A stretch of DNA of 64,000 nucleotides. Source: CAKUFA01 sp963618735 (GTDB lineage: Bacteria; Bacillota; Clostridia; Christensenellales; Aristaeellaceae). The translations under genes and the position numbers were made by a program. Under the pieces are notes generated by a model, which saw only the letters and a list, made by a program, of their open reading frames with translations, made no database searches and was not told where the DNA came from. Every line of letters begins with the position of its first letter. Positions within the stretch are counted from its first letter, which is position 1. Location of the stretch: assembly GCA_963618735.1 (NCBI GenBank), contig CAVEUM010000009.1, forward strand, positions 1-64,000. Reading direction: 5' to 3'. Shown here piece by piece: positions 24,270 to 31,843 of this stretch.

Positions 24270-25115
24270 TTATCGTGCAAGGCCGATATCATGCATCAGT
24301 TGGGGAAGTGCCTGTTCAAACGCGACACCGTAGCGCAAGGGCAAGCCGTTTGCCAGTGTATGTTCCATGGCGCGATAGGTGAAATTCACTGCTGCAGCAA
24401 CGGCCTTTTCTGTGGACAGACCCTGAAGCAGCGCCCCAAGAAGTCCGCTGGCCAGCACATCACCTGTGCCGTAAAATACGCCGGGCAGCTTGGTGTTTCC
24501 AACGAAAGCGGTCTTTCCGTCATCGGCGCAAAAGCTGGCGGCGCCCAGTAAGCCGTGCTGTTCCACGCCTGTGATGATGACATGCCGACAACCAAAGCGC
24601 GCGGATAGCGTCTCCAGCATGGACTGCACCGTTTCCCATGCGGGGTTGGAATCGTAGGCGCGGTTCAGCAGAATGGAGGCCTCGGTCAGGTTGGGGACAA
24701 TCACGTCTGCCAGTTGGCACAGGGCACCCATACCGTCCGCCATTTCCTGCGTGTAGGTGGTGTACAGCTGACCGTGATCGGCCATGACAGGGTCAACCAG
24801 CGTCAGGGTATCAGCACTGTGATATTTTTCCAGGAGCGATCCCACCAGCTGAATCTGCTCAAAGGAGCCGAGAAAGCCTGTGTACAGGCCATCGAACTGC
24901 AAGGGCAGGGAAGCAAAGTGAGACGCGATGCGGCGCATTTCACCCGTCAAATCGAGATAGGTGTAATCAGTGAATTCACCTGTATGGGTCGATAGCAGCG
25001 CTGTGGGGAGAACCGAGGTGTGAATCCCACAGGCAGACAGCACGGGCAGTGCCACGGTAAGGGAACAGCGCCCGACACAGCTCAGGTCATGTATGGCGAG
25101 AACCTGCTTCTGCAT
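24270..25115 (-). CDS. Pyridoxamine/pyridoxal kinase (PfkB family)
   Basis: 281 residues, the size and order of PdxY/PdxK proteins: N-terminal HDLSCVGRCSLTVALPVLSACG, the substrate lid region LPTALLSTHTGEF, central VDPVMADHGQLY, and anion-hole GTGDVLASGLLGALLQG near the C-terminus. It phosphorylates B6 vitamers with ATP in the cytosol as part of salvage. AAAGGAGG precedes the ATG, and a promoter TTGCAT-17-TATGAT lies at 25170-25142. It is divergent from the ACT-domain gene. Confidence 0.88.
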   Translation of the reverse strand: MQKQVLAIHDLSCVGRCSLTVALPVLSACGIHTSVLPTALLSTHTGEFTDYTYLDLTGEMRRIASHFASLPLQFDGLYTGFLGSFEQIQLVGSLLEKYHSADTLTLVDPVMADHGQLYTTYTQEMADGMGALCQLADVIVPNLTEASILLNRAYDSNPAWETVQSMLETLSARFGCRHVIITGVEQHGLLGAASFCADDGKTAFVGNTKLPGVFYGTGDVLASGLLGALLQGLSTEKAVAAAVNFTYRAMEHTLANGLPLRYGVAFEQALPQLMHDIGLAR

Positions 25116-25141
25116 GGCGACCGCCTCCTTTCACATTTACT

Positions 25142-25170
25142 ATCATACGCCAAGCGCGCTGAATATGCAA
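25142..25170 (-). promoter_or_regulatory. Promoter of the pyridoxamine kinase gene
   Basis: Minus strand TTGCAT (25170-25165), 17 bp, TATGAT (25147-25142). Confidence 0.65.
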
Positions 25171-25214
25171 GCATGAAGAAAACATTCAAAGAACAGCGGG
25201 CGCATGTTCAAACC

Positions 25215-25243
25215 TTGACAAAGTCTTGCTGGCAGGATATAGT
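25215..25243 (+). promoter_or_regulatory. Promoter of the ACT/UPF0210 operon
   Basis: TTGACA (25215-25220), 17-bp spacer, TATAGT (25238-25243), followed by AAAGGAGGA and the ATG at 25276. Confidence 0.8.
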
Positions 25244-25275
25244 GGAACTTGGGCACCCAAAAGGAGGAATGAAGC

Positions 25276-25548
25276 ATGACGAAGGCGTTGATTTCTGTCA
25301 CGGGCGTTGATACGACGGGCATTATTGCAAAGGTGGCAACCAAGCTCAGTGAATTGAATGTCAATATTCTGGACATCACCCAGACCATTCTCAGCGGCTA
25401 TTTCACCATGATGATGGTGGTGGATATTGATGGCGCTACACGGGATTTTGCGGGCATCAATGAGGCGCTTCAGCCTGTGCGTGAGGAACTGAAGATGGAG
25501 ATTCATATGCAGCGCATGGATATTTTCGATGCCATGCATCGCATTTGA
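25276..25548 (+). CDS. ACT domain protein, UPF0237 family
   Basis: 90 residues forming a single ACT domain (ALISVTGVDTTGIIAKVATKLSELNVNILDITQTI at the start). The family is small and cytosolic and is thought to sense a small ligand, probably an amino acid; no exact role is known. It lies 13 bp before the UPF0210 gene. The two are a conserved pair across Firmicutes, and the ACT protein probably regulates its partner. Confidence 0.9.
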   Translation: MTKALISVTGVDTTGIIAKVATKLSELNVNILDITQTILSGYFTMMMVVDIDGATRDFAGINEALQPVREELKMEIHMQRMDIFDAMHRI

Positions 25549-25561
25549 GGAGGGATGACCC

Positions 25562-26908
25562 GTGATCGAAACAGGCGAGATCCTTCAAACCATGCGGATG
25601 ATCCAGGAAGAAAACTTCGACATCCGCACCATCACCCTTGGGGTGAATCTGCTGGACTGCTCCGATGCTGACGCAGAAGCCTGCGGACGCAAAGTCTACG
25701 ATAAGATTTGCCGCGTCGCGAAGAATTTGGTGAAGACGGGTGAGTCCATCGAGCTGGAGCTTGGCATCCCGATTGTGAACAAGCGCATTTCTGTGACGCC
25801 TGTCAGCCTGATTTGCCAGGCAGATCCCCGTCCGATTGCACGTTGGCTGGATAAGGCTGCCCACGAGATGGGCGTGAACTTCCTCGGCGGCTACTCGGCA
25901 CTGATGCAGAAAGGCGCCACCGCTGCGGATGAGCGTCTGCTGGCCTCCATCCCGGAAGTTATGTCGGAAACGGAGCGGCTTTGCTCTTCTGTTAACGTAG
26001 GCTCCACCCGCGCGGGCATCAATATGAACGCTGTGCGGGAAATGGGCGAGATCATCAAGAAAACGGCCGCCCTGACTGCTGAGCAGGATGGCCTTGGCTG
26101 CGCCAAGCTGGTGGTTTTCGCGAATGCGGTGGAGGATAACCCCTTCATGGCAGGCGCTTTTTGCGGTGTGGGCGAACCTGAATGCGCCATCAATGTGGGC
26201 GTTTCCGGCCCTGGCGTGGTGAAGACGGCTCTGGAGCAGGTGAAGGGTCAGCCCTTTGATGTGGTGGCAGAGACCATCAAGCGCACGGCATTCAAGATTA
26301 CCCGTGTGGGTCAGCTGGTGGCGCGGGAAGCGTCTCAGCGGATGAACATTCCCTTCGGCATTGTAGACTTGTCTCTTGCGCCGACACCTGCACGCGGTGA
26401 CAGCGTGGCGCATATCCTGACGGAAATGGGTCTTGAAATGGCAGGTGCCCCTGGCACAACGGCGGCGCTTGCTCTGCTGAATGATGCTGTGAAGAAGGGC
26501 GGCGTTATGGCGTCCAACCACGTGGGCGGCTTGTCCGGCGCTTTCATCCCTGTCAGCGAGGACATCGGCATGATTGAAGCGGCTTCTGCAGGGGCACTGA
26601 CCATTGAGAAGCTGGAAGCCATGACCTGCGTGTGCTCCGTTGGCCTGGACATGATCGCCATCCCCGGCGATACGTCTGCCGCCACGATTTCGGGCATTAT
26701 TGCAGATGAAGCGGCCATTGGCATGATTAATAACAAGACGACTGCTGTTCGTGTGATTCCCGCACCCGGCAAGAAGGCCGGCGATGTGGTAGAGTTTGGC
26801 GGCCTGCTGGGCTATGCGCCTGTCATGCCTGTGAACACCTATGGCAATGAAGCATTCATTGCCCGCGGCGGACGCATTCCTGCTCCGCTGAATTCCCTGA
26901 AGAACTGA
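25562..26908 (+). CDS. UPF0210/DUF711 family protein (PFL-like fold)
   Basis: 448 residues, close to the family's normal length of about 450. Typical stretches are FDIRTITLGVNLLDC, NKRISVTPVSLIC, GVNFLGGYSALMQKG, SSVNVGSTRAGINMNAV, GAFCGVGEPECAINVGVSGPGV, and AAPTPARGDSVA-like LAPTPARGDSVAHIL. The fold is related to the glycyl-radical enzyme barrel, but no glycyl-radical loop is visible, and the function is not established. It is co-transcribed with the ACT protein. A terminator follows. Confidence 0.9.
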   Translation: MIETGEILQTMRMIQEENFDIRTITLGVNLLDCSDADAEACGRKVYDKICRVAKNLVKTGESIELELGIPIVNKRISVTPVSLICQADPRPIARWLDKAAHEMGVNFLGGYSALMQKGATAADERLLASIPEVMSETERLCSSVNVGSTRAGINMNAVREMGEIIKKTAALTAEQDGLGCAKLVVFANAVEDNPFMAGAFCGVGEPECAINVGVSGPGVVKTALEQVKGQPFDVVAETIKRTAFKITRVGQLVAREASQRMNIPFGIVDLSLAPTPARGDSVAHILTEMGLEMAGAPGTTAALALLNDAVKKGGVMASNHVGGLSGAFIPVSEDIGMIEAASAGALTIEKLEAMTCVCSVGLDMIAIPGDTSAATISGIIADEAAIGMINNKTTAVRVIPAPGKKAGDVVEFGGLLGYAPVMPVNTYGNEAFIARGGRIPAPLNSLKN

Positions 26909-26925
26909 ACATGCATCCACAAAAA

Positions 26926-26962
26926 GAAGCACGGAGCATTGCGCGTTCCGTGCTTTTTTTTG
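26926..26962 (+). terminator. Terminator after the UPF0210 gene
   Basis: AAGCACGGA pairs with TCCGTGCTT, followed by eight Ts. It lies between convergent genes. Confidence 0.75.
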
Positions 26963-26973
26963 ATGAAAAATAA

Positions 26974-27861
26974 TCAGACGATGGTAGTTGTAAACCAGGT
27001 CTTGTAGCTGCGTCCCGGGGCAAGGATGGTGGCATAGGGCTTGTCTTCCATGTTGCCGCTTTCGCCAACGGCTTCAGGCATGCCGTGCCACGGCTCCAGA
27101 CAGAGATAATCCGCATTGGCGCCGGGTTTCGTCCACACAGCCAGCACTTCAAATTTGGGGAAGGTGAAGTACAGGCCGTGACCGCTGTCCTTGTGCACCA
27201 GATGGACGCCGCGGCTCTTCAGTCCGCAGAAGAGCAACGCATCACGGGCATCAAACATGGCGTGATTCAGGGGCAGAACCTTGCCGTCCTGCAGCTCGGT
27301 CAGCTGTTCGTAGCCGTCAATCAGGCCGCCGCCGGGAGCGAGGTAGTTCTTGCCGTCTTCCTTTTCATCAAACACGAGCTGATAATCCGAGAAAGACGCG
27401 CCTTCCTCCATGGGGCAGATAAATCCGGGATGACCGCCCAGGCAGAAAGGCATGGGCTTGCTGTCCAGGTTTTCCACCAGGAAGGTGGTCGTGTAACCAT
27501 CATCGTGGAGGGTATAGGTTACATGAAGCACGAATTGGAAGGGGAAGGACTTGCGGTTCTCTTCATTGGGGCCGAGGGTCAATTCAACGAAATCATCGCC
27601 GACCTTGGCAAAGTCGAACTTCACATCACGGGTGAAACCATGCTTGGCCATGGGGTAGGAAACGCCGCCGATTTTGATGTGATTGTCCTTTACAGAGCCG
27701 CATACGGGGAACAGCACCGGTGCATGCTGTGCCCATACATTGGGGTCTGCCTGCCAGATGACCTCGCGGCCATCCTTCGCTTTCAGAGAAATGATCTGCG
27801 CGCCTAAACGACGCACAACGGCCGTGCATCCGCCGCAATTCAGGGTCACTGTTTCATTCAT
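26974..27861 (-). CDS. Aldose 1-epimerase family protein (LacX-like)
   Basis: 295 residues from the ATG at 27861 (GAGGAGG upstream). It has the galactose-mutarotase-like beta sandwich with PVLFPVCGSVKDN, MAKHGFTRD, CLGGHPGFICP (the catalytic His region) and EPWHGMPEA near the end. Substrate pockets of LacX/YihR-type proteins vary, so the exact sugar is open. It is the last gene of a tightly packed minus-strand operon of five genes (30396 to 26974). Confidence 0.85.
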   Translation of the reverse strand: MNETVTLNCGGCTAVVRRLGAQIISLKAKDGREVIWQADPNVWAQHAPVLFPVCGSVKDNHIKIGGVSYPMAKHGFTRDVKFDFAKVGDDFVELTLGPNEENRKSFPFQFVLHVTYTLHDDGYTTTFLVENLDSKPMPFCLGGHPGFICPMEEGASFSDYQLVFDEKEDGKNYLAPGGGLIDGYEQLTELQDGKVLPLNHAMFDARDALLFCGLKSRGVHLVHKDSGHGLYFTFPKFEVLAVWTKPGANADYLCLEPWHGMPEAVGESGNMEDKPYATILAPGRSYKTWFTTTIV

Positions 27862-27877
27862 GAACTGTTCCTCCTCG

Positions 27878-28516
27878 TCAGATTTTATAGAGCAGATTGA
27901 AATCCATGGGGGTTGAGCCGTCAACCCAGTAGGCCGCGTAGCTGGTAGTTTCACCGACGCGAAGACCGTCAGCGTTCACCACGTCACGGACGATGCCGGA
28001 TGCCTCAATGATTTCACAAACATGGTCACGTACACGTTCGGAGGCGCTTTCGGAGGCGCTGTCGATGGCCAGCAGCTCGATCTTGCTATCGCGGATTCGT
28101 GCGTCCACCAGCACCACAATGTGGCCGCGGCGCAGGTTACACAGGGATACACCGCGCTTCTTCAGCAAAAATTCATGCAGGGTTTCCAAGTCGTTGCGGA
28201 GACCGTCACCGTTATAGCGAAAACCCAGCCTGGCGGCATATCCGGTATCCTCCAGCGCCTGCAGCAGGGCAGGACGATCTGTTCCGTCATCACCTCTGCC
28301 GCCGTGTGTGCAGGAGAAATCTGCCAGAACGCAGGGATCCTGCTCGACGCCTGTCAGCCATTGCACACCGTGTGACAGCGCGAAAATGCCGCATCCCGAG
28401 GTGTGGAGGTTGCCGTGGCCTTCGTAGGCGTAGGGGTGTGTCCAGTCAGGGCTTGATTGATTGAAAAACGTAATGGAGCGTCCCAAAACGGGGAAAACTT
28501 TCCGAGCCTCTGTCAT
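27878..28516 (-). CDS. C39-like (papain-fold) peptidase family protein
   Basis: 212 residues without a signal peptide. FFNQSSPDW, then HTSGCGIFALSHGVQWLTG provide the Gln oxyanion and catalytic Cys pattern of peptidase C39-like proteins. GHIVVLVDAR gives the His, and a following Asp (AIDSASE) could complete the triad. It overlaps the upstream kinase-like gene by ATGA. A cytosolic C39-like protein is uncommon, since most are exported or part of bacteriocin exporters; it may be a processing or amidase-type enzyme. Substrate unknown. Confidence 0.65.
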   Translation of the reverse strand: MTEARKVFPVLGRSITFFNQSSPDWTHPYAYEGHGNLHTSGCGIFALSHGVQWLTGVEQDPCVLADFSCTHGGRGDDGTDRPALLQALEDTGYAARLGFRYNGDGLRNDLETLHEFLLKKRGVSLCNLRRGHIVVLVDARIRDSKIELLAIDSASESASERVRDHVCEIIEASGIVRDVVNADGLRVGETTSYAAYWVDGSTPMDFNLLYKI

Positions 28517-29601
28517 GCCTCTGCACTTCCTGTATCAGTTATAAGAACAATGCAACGCTCATCGGGCAGATGGAAAGCATCGAAGTATTGCTGCTCCAGC
28601 GGAATCCAGCGATCACGGAAGCTAATCCATCCTGCCTCACCATTGCGGCGAAGAATGCGCTCCTTCTGCAGAGAAGGCGCGGCGGAAAGGAACAGCGTCA
28701 CATCGTACGGGCGACCCGTCTGCGGATGCAAACTGTAGGCACCTTCGATGATGCAGACCTGCGCATCAGGCACTTCAATGGGATCCATCAATCGGTCAAA
28801 GCGGCAGCTGTAGGGCCTGTAAAGGGCGTGACCATCCTGCTGCAGAGGCGTTAATACTTCAGCACAGAACCGTTCAATGTCTGCGTTGCCGCCCGGCTGA
28901 GCAAGACGTTCGGCAGTCTTCTGCGCATGGGGCGTATAAAAATCATCCATGTGAACAATGGGCACATTCCCGAGTACCGCGGAAAGCTTTGACGCACAGG
29001 TCGTTTTGCCGCTGGCACAAGGGCCGTCAATGGCCACCAATACGCGGGATTGCTGACGCATTTTTGCCGCAATGGCCTGCAGCGCAGGAAGCAACAACGC
29101 CACATCCCTGCTGATCACGCGGTAGGCGGGGGCATAGGCGTCCCGATAAGCATCGGAGTGAGATGGAAGATAATGGGTATCTGCCAGCCTTGCGGCTGCT
29201 TCTGCCAATGCGGACGCCTTGCAGCCAGACTCGGATTCGCTCAAGGTTGACAGCGCCTCCATGACATCCACGCGCGTCGCATCAGGCGCGGAGGACAGCG
29301 CCATCAATCGGGCAATCCACAGAGGGGCGATGCCATCCGCCATGGCACGGGGAAGATACAGCCGCACATAAGGACCGGGGAGATCCTCAGTCAGGGACAT
29401 GGCCGCGTCTGGCTGCAGATGCTGCTCTTCCTGCATAATGCGGTCGGCAACCTTCGCTTCATCCGCCAGAAGATGACCACAGCCAAGGGTTCCCTGAAAA
29501 AATAGCTTCACGACGTCCTCGGCATTCATCAGCGGATAATGGCTGCGATGCCAGGAGAGAATTTCATGCAAGGTGGTGGCCTCCGATTTAAGGATGATCA
29601 T
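28513..29601 (-). CDS. Uridine-kinase/PRK-like P-loop kinase with N-terminal unknown domain
   Basis: 362 residues from the ATG at 29601, which overlaps the DUF4230 gene by 14 bp. Residues about 1-180 are an all-helical domain of unknown function (HYPLMNAEDVVKLFFQGTLGCGHLL is its most distinctive part, here quoted only in outline: MNAEDVVKLFFQ, GCGHLL). Residues about 185-362 are a uridine-kinase-like domain with Walker A DGPCASGKTT, VHMDDFYTP and IIEGAYSLHP. It probably phosphorylates a small hydroxyl substrate. The two-domain build is known in Clostridia, but the substrate is not. Confidence 0.7.
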   Translation of the reverse strand: MIILKSEATTLHEILSWHRSHYPLMNAEDVVKLFFQGTLGCGHLLADEAKVADRIMQEEQHLQPDAAMSLTEDLPGPYVRLYLPRAMADGIAPLWIARLMALSSAPDATRVDVMEALSTLSESESGCKASALAEAAARLADTHYLPSHSDAYRDAYAPAYRVISRDVALLLPALQAIAAKMRQQSRVLVAIDGPCASGKTTCASKLSAVLGNVPIVHMDDFYTPHAQKTAERLAQPGGNADIERFCAEVLTPLQQDGHALYRPYSCRFDRLMDPIEVPDAQVCIIEGAYSLHPQTGRPYDVTLFLSAAPSLQKERILRRNGEAGWISFRDRWIPLEQQYFDAFHLPDERCIVLITDTGSAEA

Positions 29602-30187
29602 AGCGGAAGGTGATCCGCTGGTCGATGTTGCTCCATGCGGCAATGGTTGTGCTCAGCGCGTTGATGACGTGATCCCAGCCATCTTCCGAAGAGGAGACCT
29701 CTGCCAGGTGCTTTTCGCGGCGGGCTTCCTGCTCAGCATTCAGCAGCTGCTGGCGCCTCTCGTCGGTCAGGGGATACCAGAAGTCGTTGCGCTGAATGGT
29801 GGTGGGGGTCAGGCTGTCCGACAGCACTTCCATTTCAGGAAGCTCCAGCACAACCGTATTTCCCTCAGTGCGAATCTGCACCTTCGTCAGGTCAATGCCG
29901 ATGCTGGCGTGATAGGTGTAGGCAATCTGCACAGACTGCACGGTGCCAAGGAAAAGTGCGTTGGTGGTGGAGTCCAGCACGCCGTTTACATCAACCTGAA
30001 TGCACTCCAGCCGCGCGCTTTCAGACAACTTCTGGGACAAGGTGATGGAGGTGTTGACCGCAGCGCCGCTCAGGTCCGGAATCATTTTCGATGCCCACTT
30101 GGAGGCGTAGGGGAGCAATACAATCACCAGCACCAGCGACAGCGCCGTGCCGATGACGCGGGCAAACCAGGCAAGAAAACGCTTCAT
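29588..30187 (-). CDS. DUF4230 membrane-anchored protein
   Basis: 199 residues from the ATG at 30187 (AGGAGG upstream). An N-terminal membrane anchor (residues about 4-28) is followed by an extracytoplasmic beta-rich region (GIDLTKVQIRTEGNTVVLELPEMEVL) and a helical tail, matching DUF4230 proteins. The function is unknown; these proteins are often near peptidoglycan or secretion genes. Its start overlaps the stop of the 69-residue gene in TGATG, so translation is coupled. Confidence 0.75.
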   Translation of the reverse strand: MKRFLAWFARVIGTALSLVLVIVLLPYASKWASKMIPDLSGAAVNTSITLSQKLSESARLECIQVDVNGVLDSTTNALFLGTVQSVQIAYTYHASIGIDLTKVQIRTEGNTVVLELPEMEVLSDSLTPTTIQRNDFWYPLTDERRQQLLNAEQEARREKHLAEVSSSEDGWDHVINALSTTIAAWSNIDQRITFRYDHP

Positions 30188-30396
30188 CACGCACCTCCTA
30201 ACCACGAGGGCAGAGCAACCAGCAACGGCACTACTACATAGCGCCCCAGTGCGACAATGACCACACCAAGCCCCAGCAGCATCAGCACGGTGCGAATCAG
30301 GGAAAAACGTCTGCGGGGACGGCGTTCCTTCGGCTTTTGCTTCTGCGGTTGACGGTGCTTCGGTTGACGCTTTGGCTCATTTTGAGTCGGTTGCAT
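30187..30396 (-). CDS. Small basic single-span membrane protein
   Basis: 69 residues from the ATG at 30396 (AGGAGG upstream). The first 36 residues are very basic and rich in Gln, Lys, Pro and Arg, and one membrane helix (about 40-62) ends the protein. It has no recognised domain. It is translationally coupled to the DUF4230 gene and may be its membrane partner. Confidence 0.65.
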   Translation of the reverse strand: MQPTQNEPKRQPKHRQPQKQKPKERRPRRRFSLIRTVLMLLGLGVVIVALGRYVVVPLLVALPSWLGGA

Positions 30397-30567
30397 AGCA
30401 TACCCTCCTGTTCGTCTGACATTAACAAGGTTATTATACCTCTTTTCCTGCCAAAAAACCAGCATGACGAGAAGAAACGATTTGGTGAGCAAAATGTTTT
30501 GAATCAGCAGGAAAATATCTGCAGGATGTCGAAGGAAACATCTGAAATTTTTTCAAGAGGTGAAGGT

Positions 30568-31377
30568 ATGCGTTCCTATATTGAAGGCGCGGATGAACTG
30601 TTCAACAACATGAGCCCCACCCTTAGAACTGCACTCATTGTTGTGGCAGCGCTGATTCTTGTGGTGGCGGTTGTGTCCACGGTGGTGGATATTGTTCTGG
30701 CCATCAAGTACGCCAGATACAATCGCAAGGCCAACAGTGCCCATCTGACCGGCGAAAAAGCTGCACGGAAGATTCTGGATGCCAATGGTCTGCAGAATAT
30801 TGCCGTGAAGGCAACCGGTTCCATGATTTTTGGCAACAGCTATGGTCATTACTCCAAGAAGGTACGTTTGCGTCGCATGACTCGCTATAAGGAGAGCCTG
30901 ACCGCTCTTGCAATGGGCAGTGAAAAGGCCGCTCTTGCCGTGATGGATAAGGAAGAAGATCCTGACATGAAGACGCGCAACCGTCTTTTCCCGATTGTGA
31001 CCTTCGGCCCGCTTGCGTTCATTCCGCTGATTGTCGTAGGTGCGATCATTGATTATCTGCTGCTGAATGCTTCCGGCAAGCTGACCATCGCACTGATTGT
31101 CATCGGCCTGGTGTTTTACGTAAGCACCCTCATTCTTTCCATTGTGACCCTGAAGACGGAGAAGAAGGCGCAGAATCGTGCCTATGAGCTCCTGCGCGAA
31201 AACGGTATGGCCACTGAGGAAGAAATTGATATGATGAAGGGCCTGTTCAAGCTCTACAATATCCAGTACGTCAACAACATTGTGATGTCTGTGCTGGAAA
31301 CGATCTACTACATCCTGCGCCTTGTGGTGATCTTCAGCAACAAGGGCTCTTCCAAAGGCAGTTCATTGTCCGAATAA
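30568..31377 (+). CDS. Zinc-metallopeptidase-2 family homologue lacking the HExxH motif
   Basis: 269 residues from the ATG at 30568. It has an N-terminal helix (about 18-45), then LTGEKAARKILDANGLQNIAVK, the same start as neutral zinc metallopeptidases of the Zn_peptidase_2 family, a GHYSKKVRLRRMTRYKESLTAL region, and two or three C-terminal membrane segments with the family's VTLKTEKKAQNRAYELLRENG loop. Where family members have the zinc helix (AAHEAGHA), this protein has MGSEKAALAVMDKEED with no His pair. It should therefore be catalytically dead and act as a scaffold or regulator in the membrane. Confidence 0.75.
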   Translation: MRSYIEGADELFNNMSPTLRTALIVVAALILVVAVVSTVVDIVLAIKYARYNRKANSAHLTGEKAARKILDANGLQNIAVKATGSMIFGNSYGHYSKKVRLRRMTRYKESLTALAMGSEKAALAVMDKEEDPDMKTRNRLFPIVTFGPLAFIPLIVVGAIIDYLLLNASGKLTIALIVIGLVFYVSTLILSIVTLKTEKKAQNRAYELLRENGMATEEEIDMMKGLFKLYNIQYVNNIVMSVLETIYYILRLVVIFSNKGSSKGSSLSE

Positions 31378-31397
31378 CGTTTCCGACAGAAAAAAAG

Positions 31398-31430
31398 GAT
31401 CGCATGCGGCCTGCGTGCGATCTTTTTTTG
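31398..31430 (+). terminator. Terminator after the zinc-peptidase homologue
   Basis: GATCGCATGC pairs with GCGTGCGATC, followed by seven Ts. Confidence 0.8.
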
Positions 31431-31433
31431 TAT

Positions 31434-31472
31434 AAAAAATGGCTGCTGCAAGCCCTGAAGCCTGCAACAGCC
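31434..31472 (-). terminator. Terminator of the pepF operon
   Basis: On the minus strand GGCTGTTGCAGGC pairs with GGCTTGCAGCAGCC, followed by ATTTTTT. Confidence 0.75.
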
Positions 31473-31487
31473 AGTGAAAAAATTGAT

Positions 31488-31829
31488 TTACTCCCAGTCA
31501 ACAAGACCTTTGGACTCGAGATACTGCTGCTCAAAGTCCATGAAGTCATCCACCAGAGAGGCAACCTTGACGGCCTGCTCGGGGGTCAGGTCGTTCCTGG
31601 CCACCAGGGCTTCCACCATGTACTCGAAGGCATCGTCGTCTTCATAGTAGCTGTCACCAGCGTTGCCTTCAGCATCCAACACACCGGAAGTATGCATGTA
31701 CTCCATATCGGCGTCGATGGCCTGAGAAATCAGCGTATCAATATGATCGGCGAGCGTGCTATGATAATGACGGTCAATGCGGGGCAGGATGAAATCCAGC
31801 GCTTCCTGCTTATCGTATCCCCTCATCAT
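31488..31829 (-). CDS. Small acidic protein of unknown function
   Basis: 113 residues, strongly acidic (many Asp and Glu), with GGAGG nine bases before the ATG. No domain is recognised; predicted helices dominate. It follows the oligoendopeptidase F gene at 14 bp and shares its terminator, so the two are co-transcribed. Confidence 0.7.
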   Translation of the reverse strand: MMRGYDKQEALDFILPRIDRHYHSTLADHIDTLISQAIDADMEYMHTSGVLDAEGNAGDSYYEDDDAFEYMVEALVARNDLTPEQAVKVASLVDDFMDFEQQYLESKGLVDWE

Positions 31830-31843
31830 GGGAAAGAACCTCC

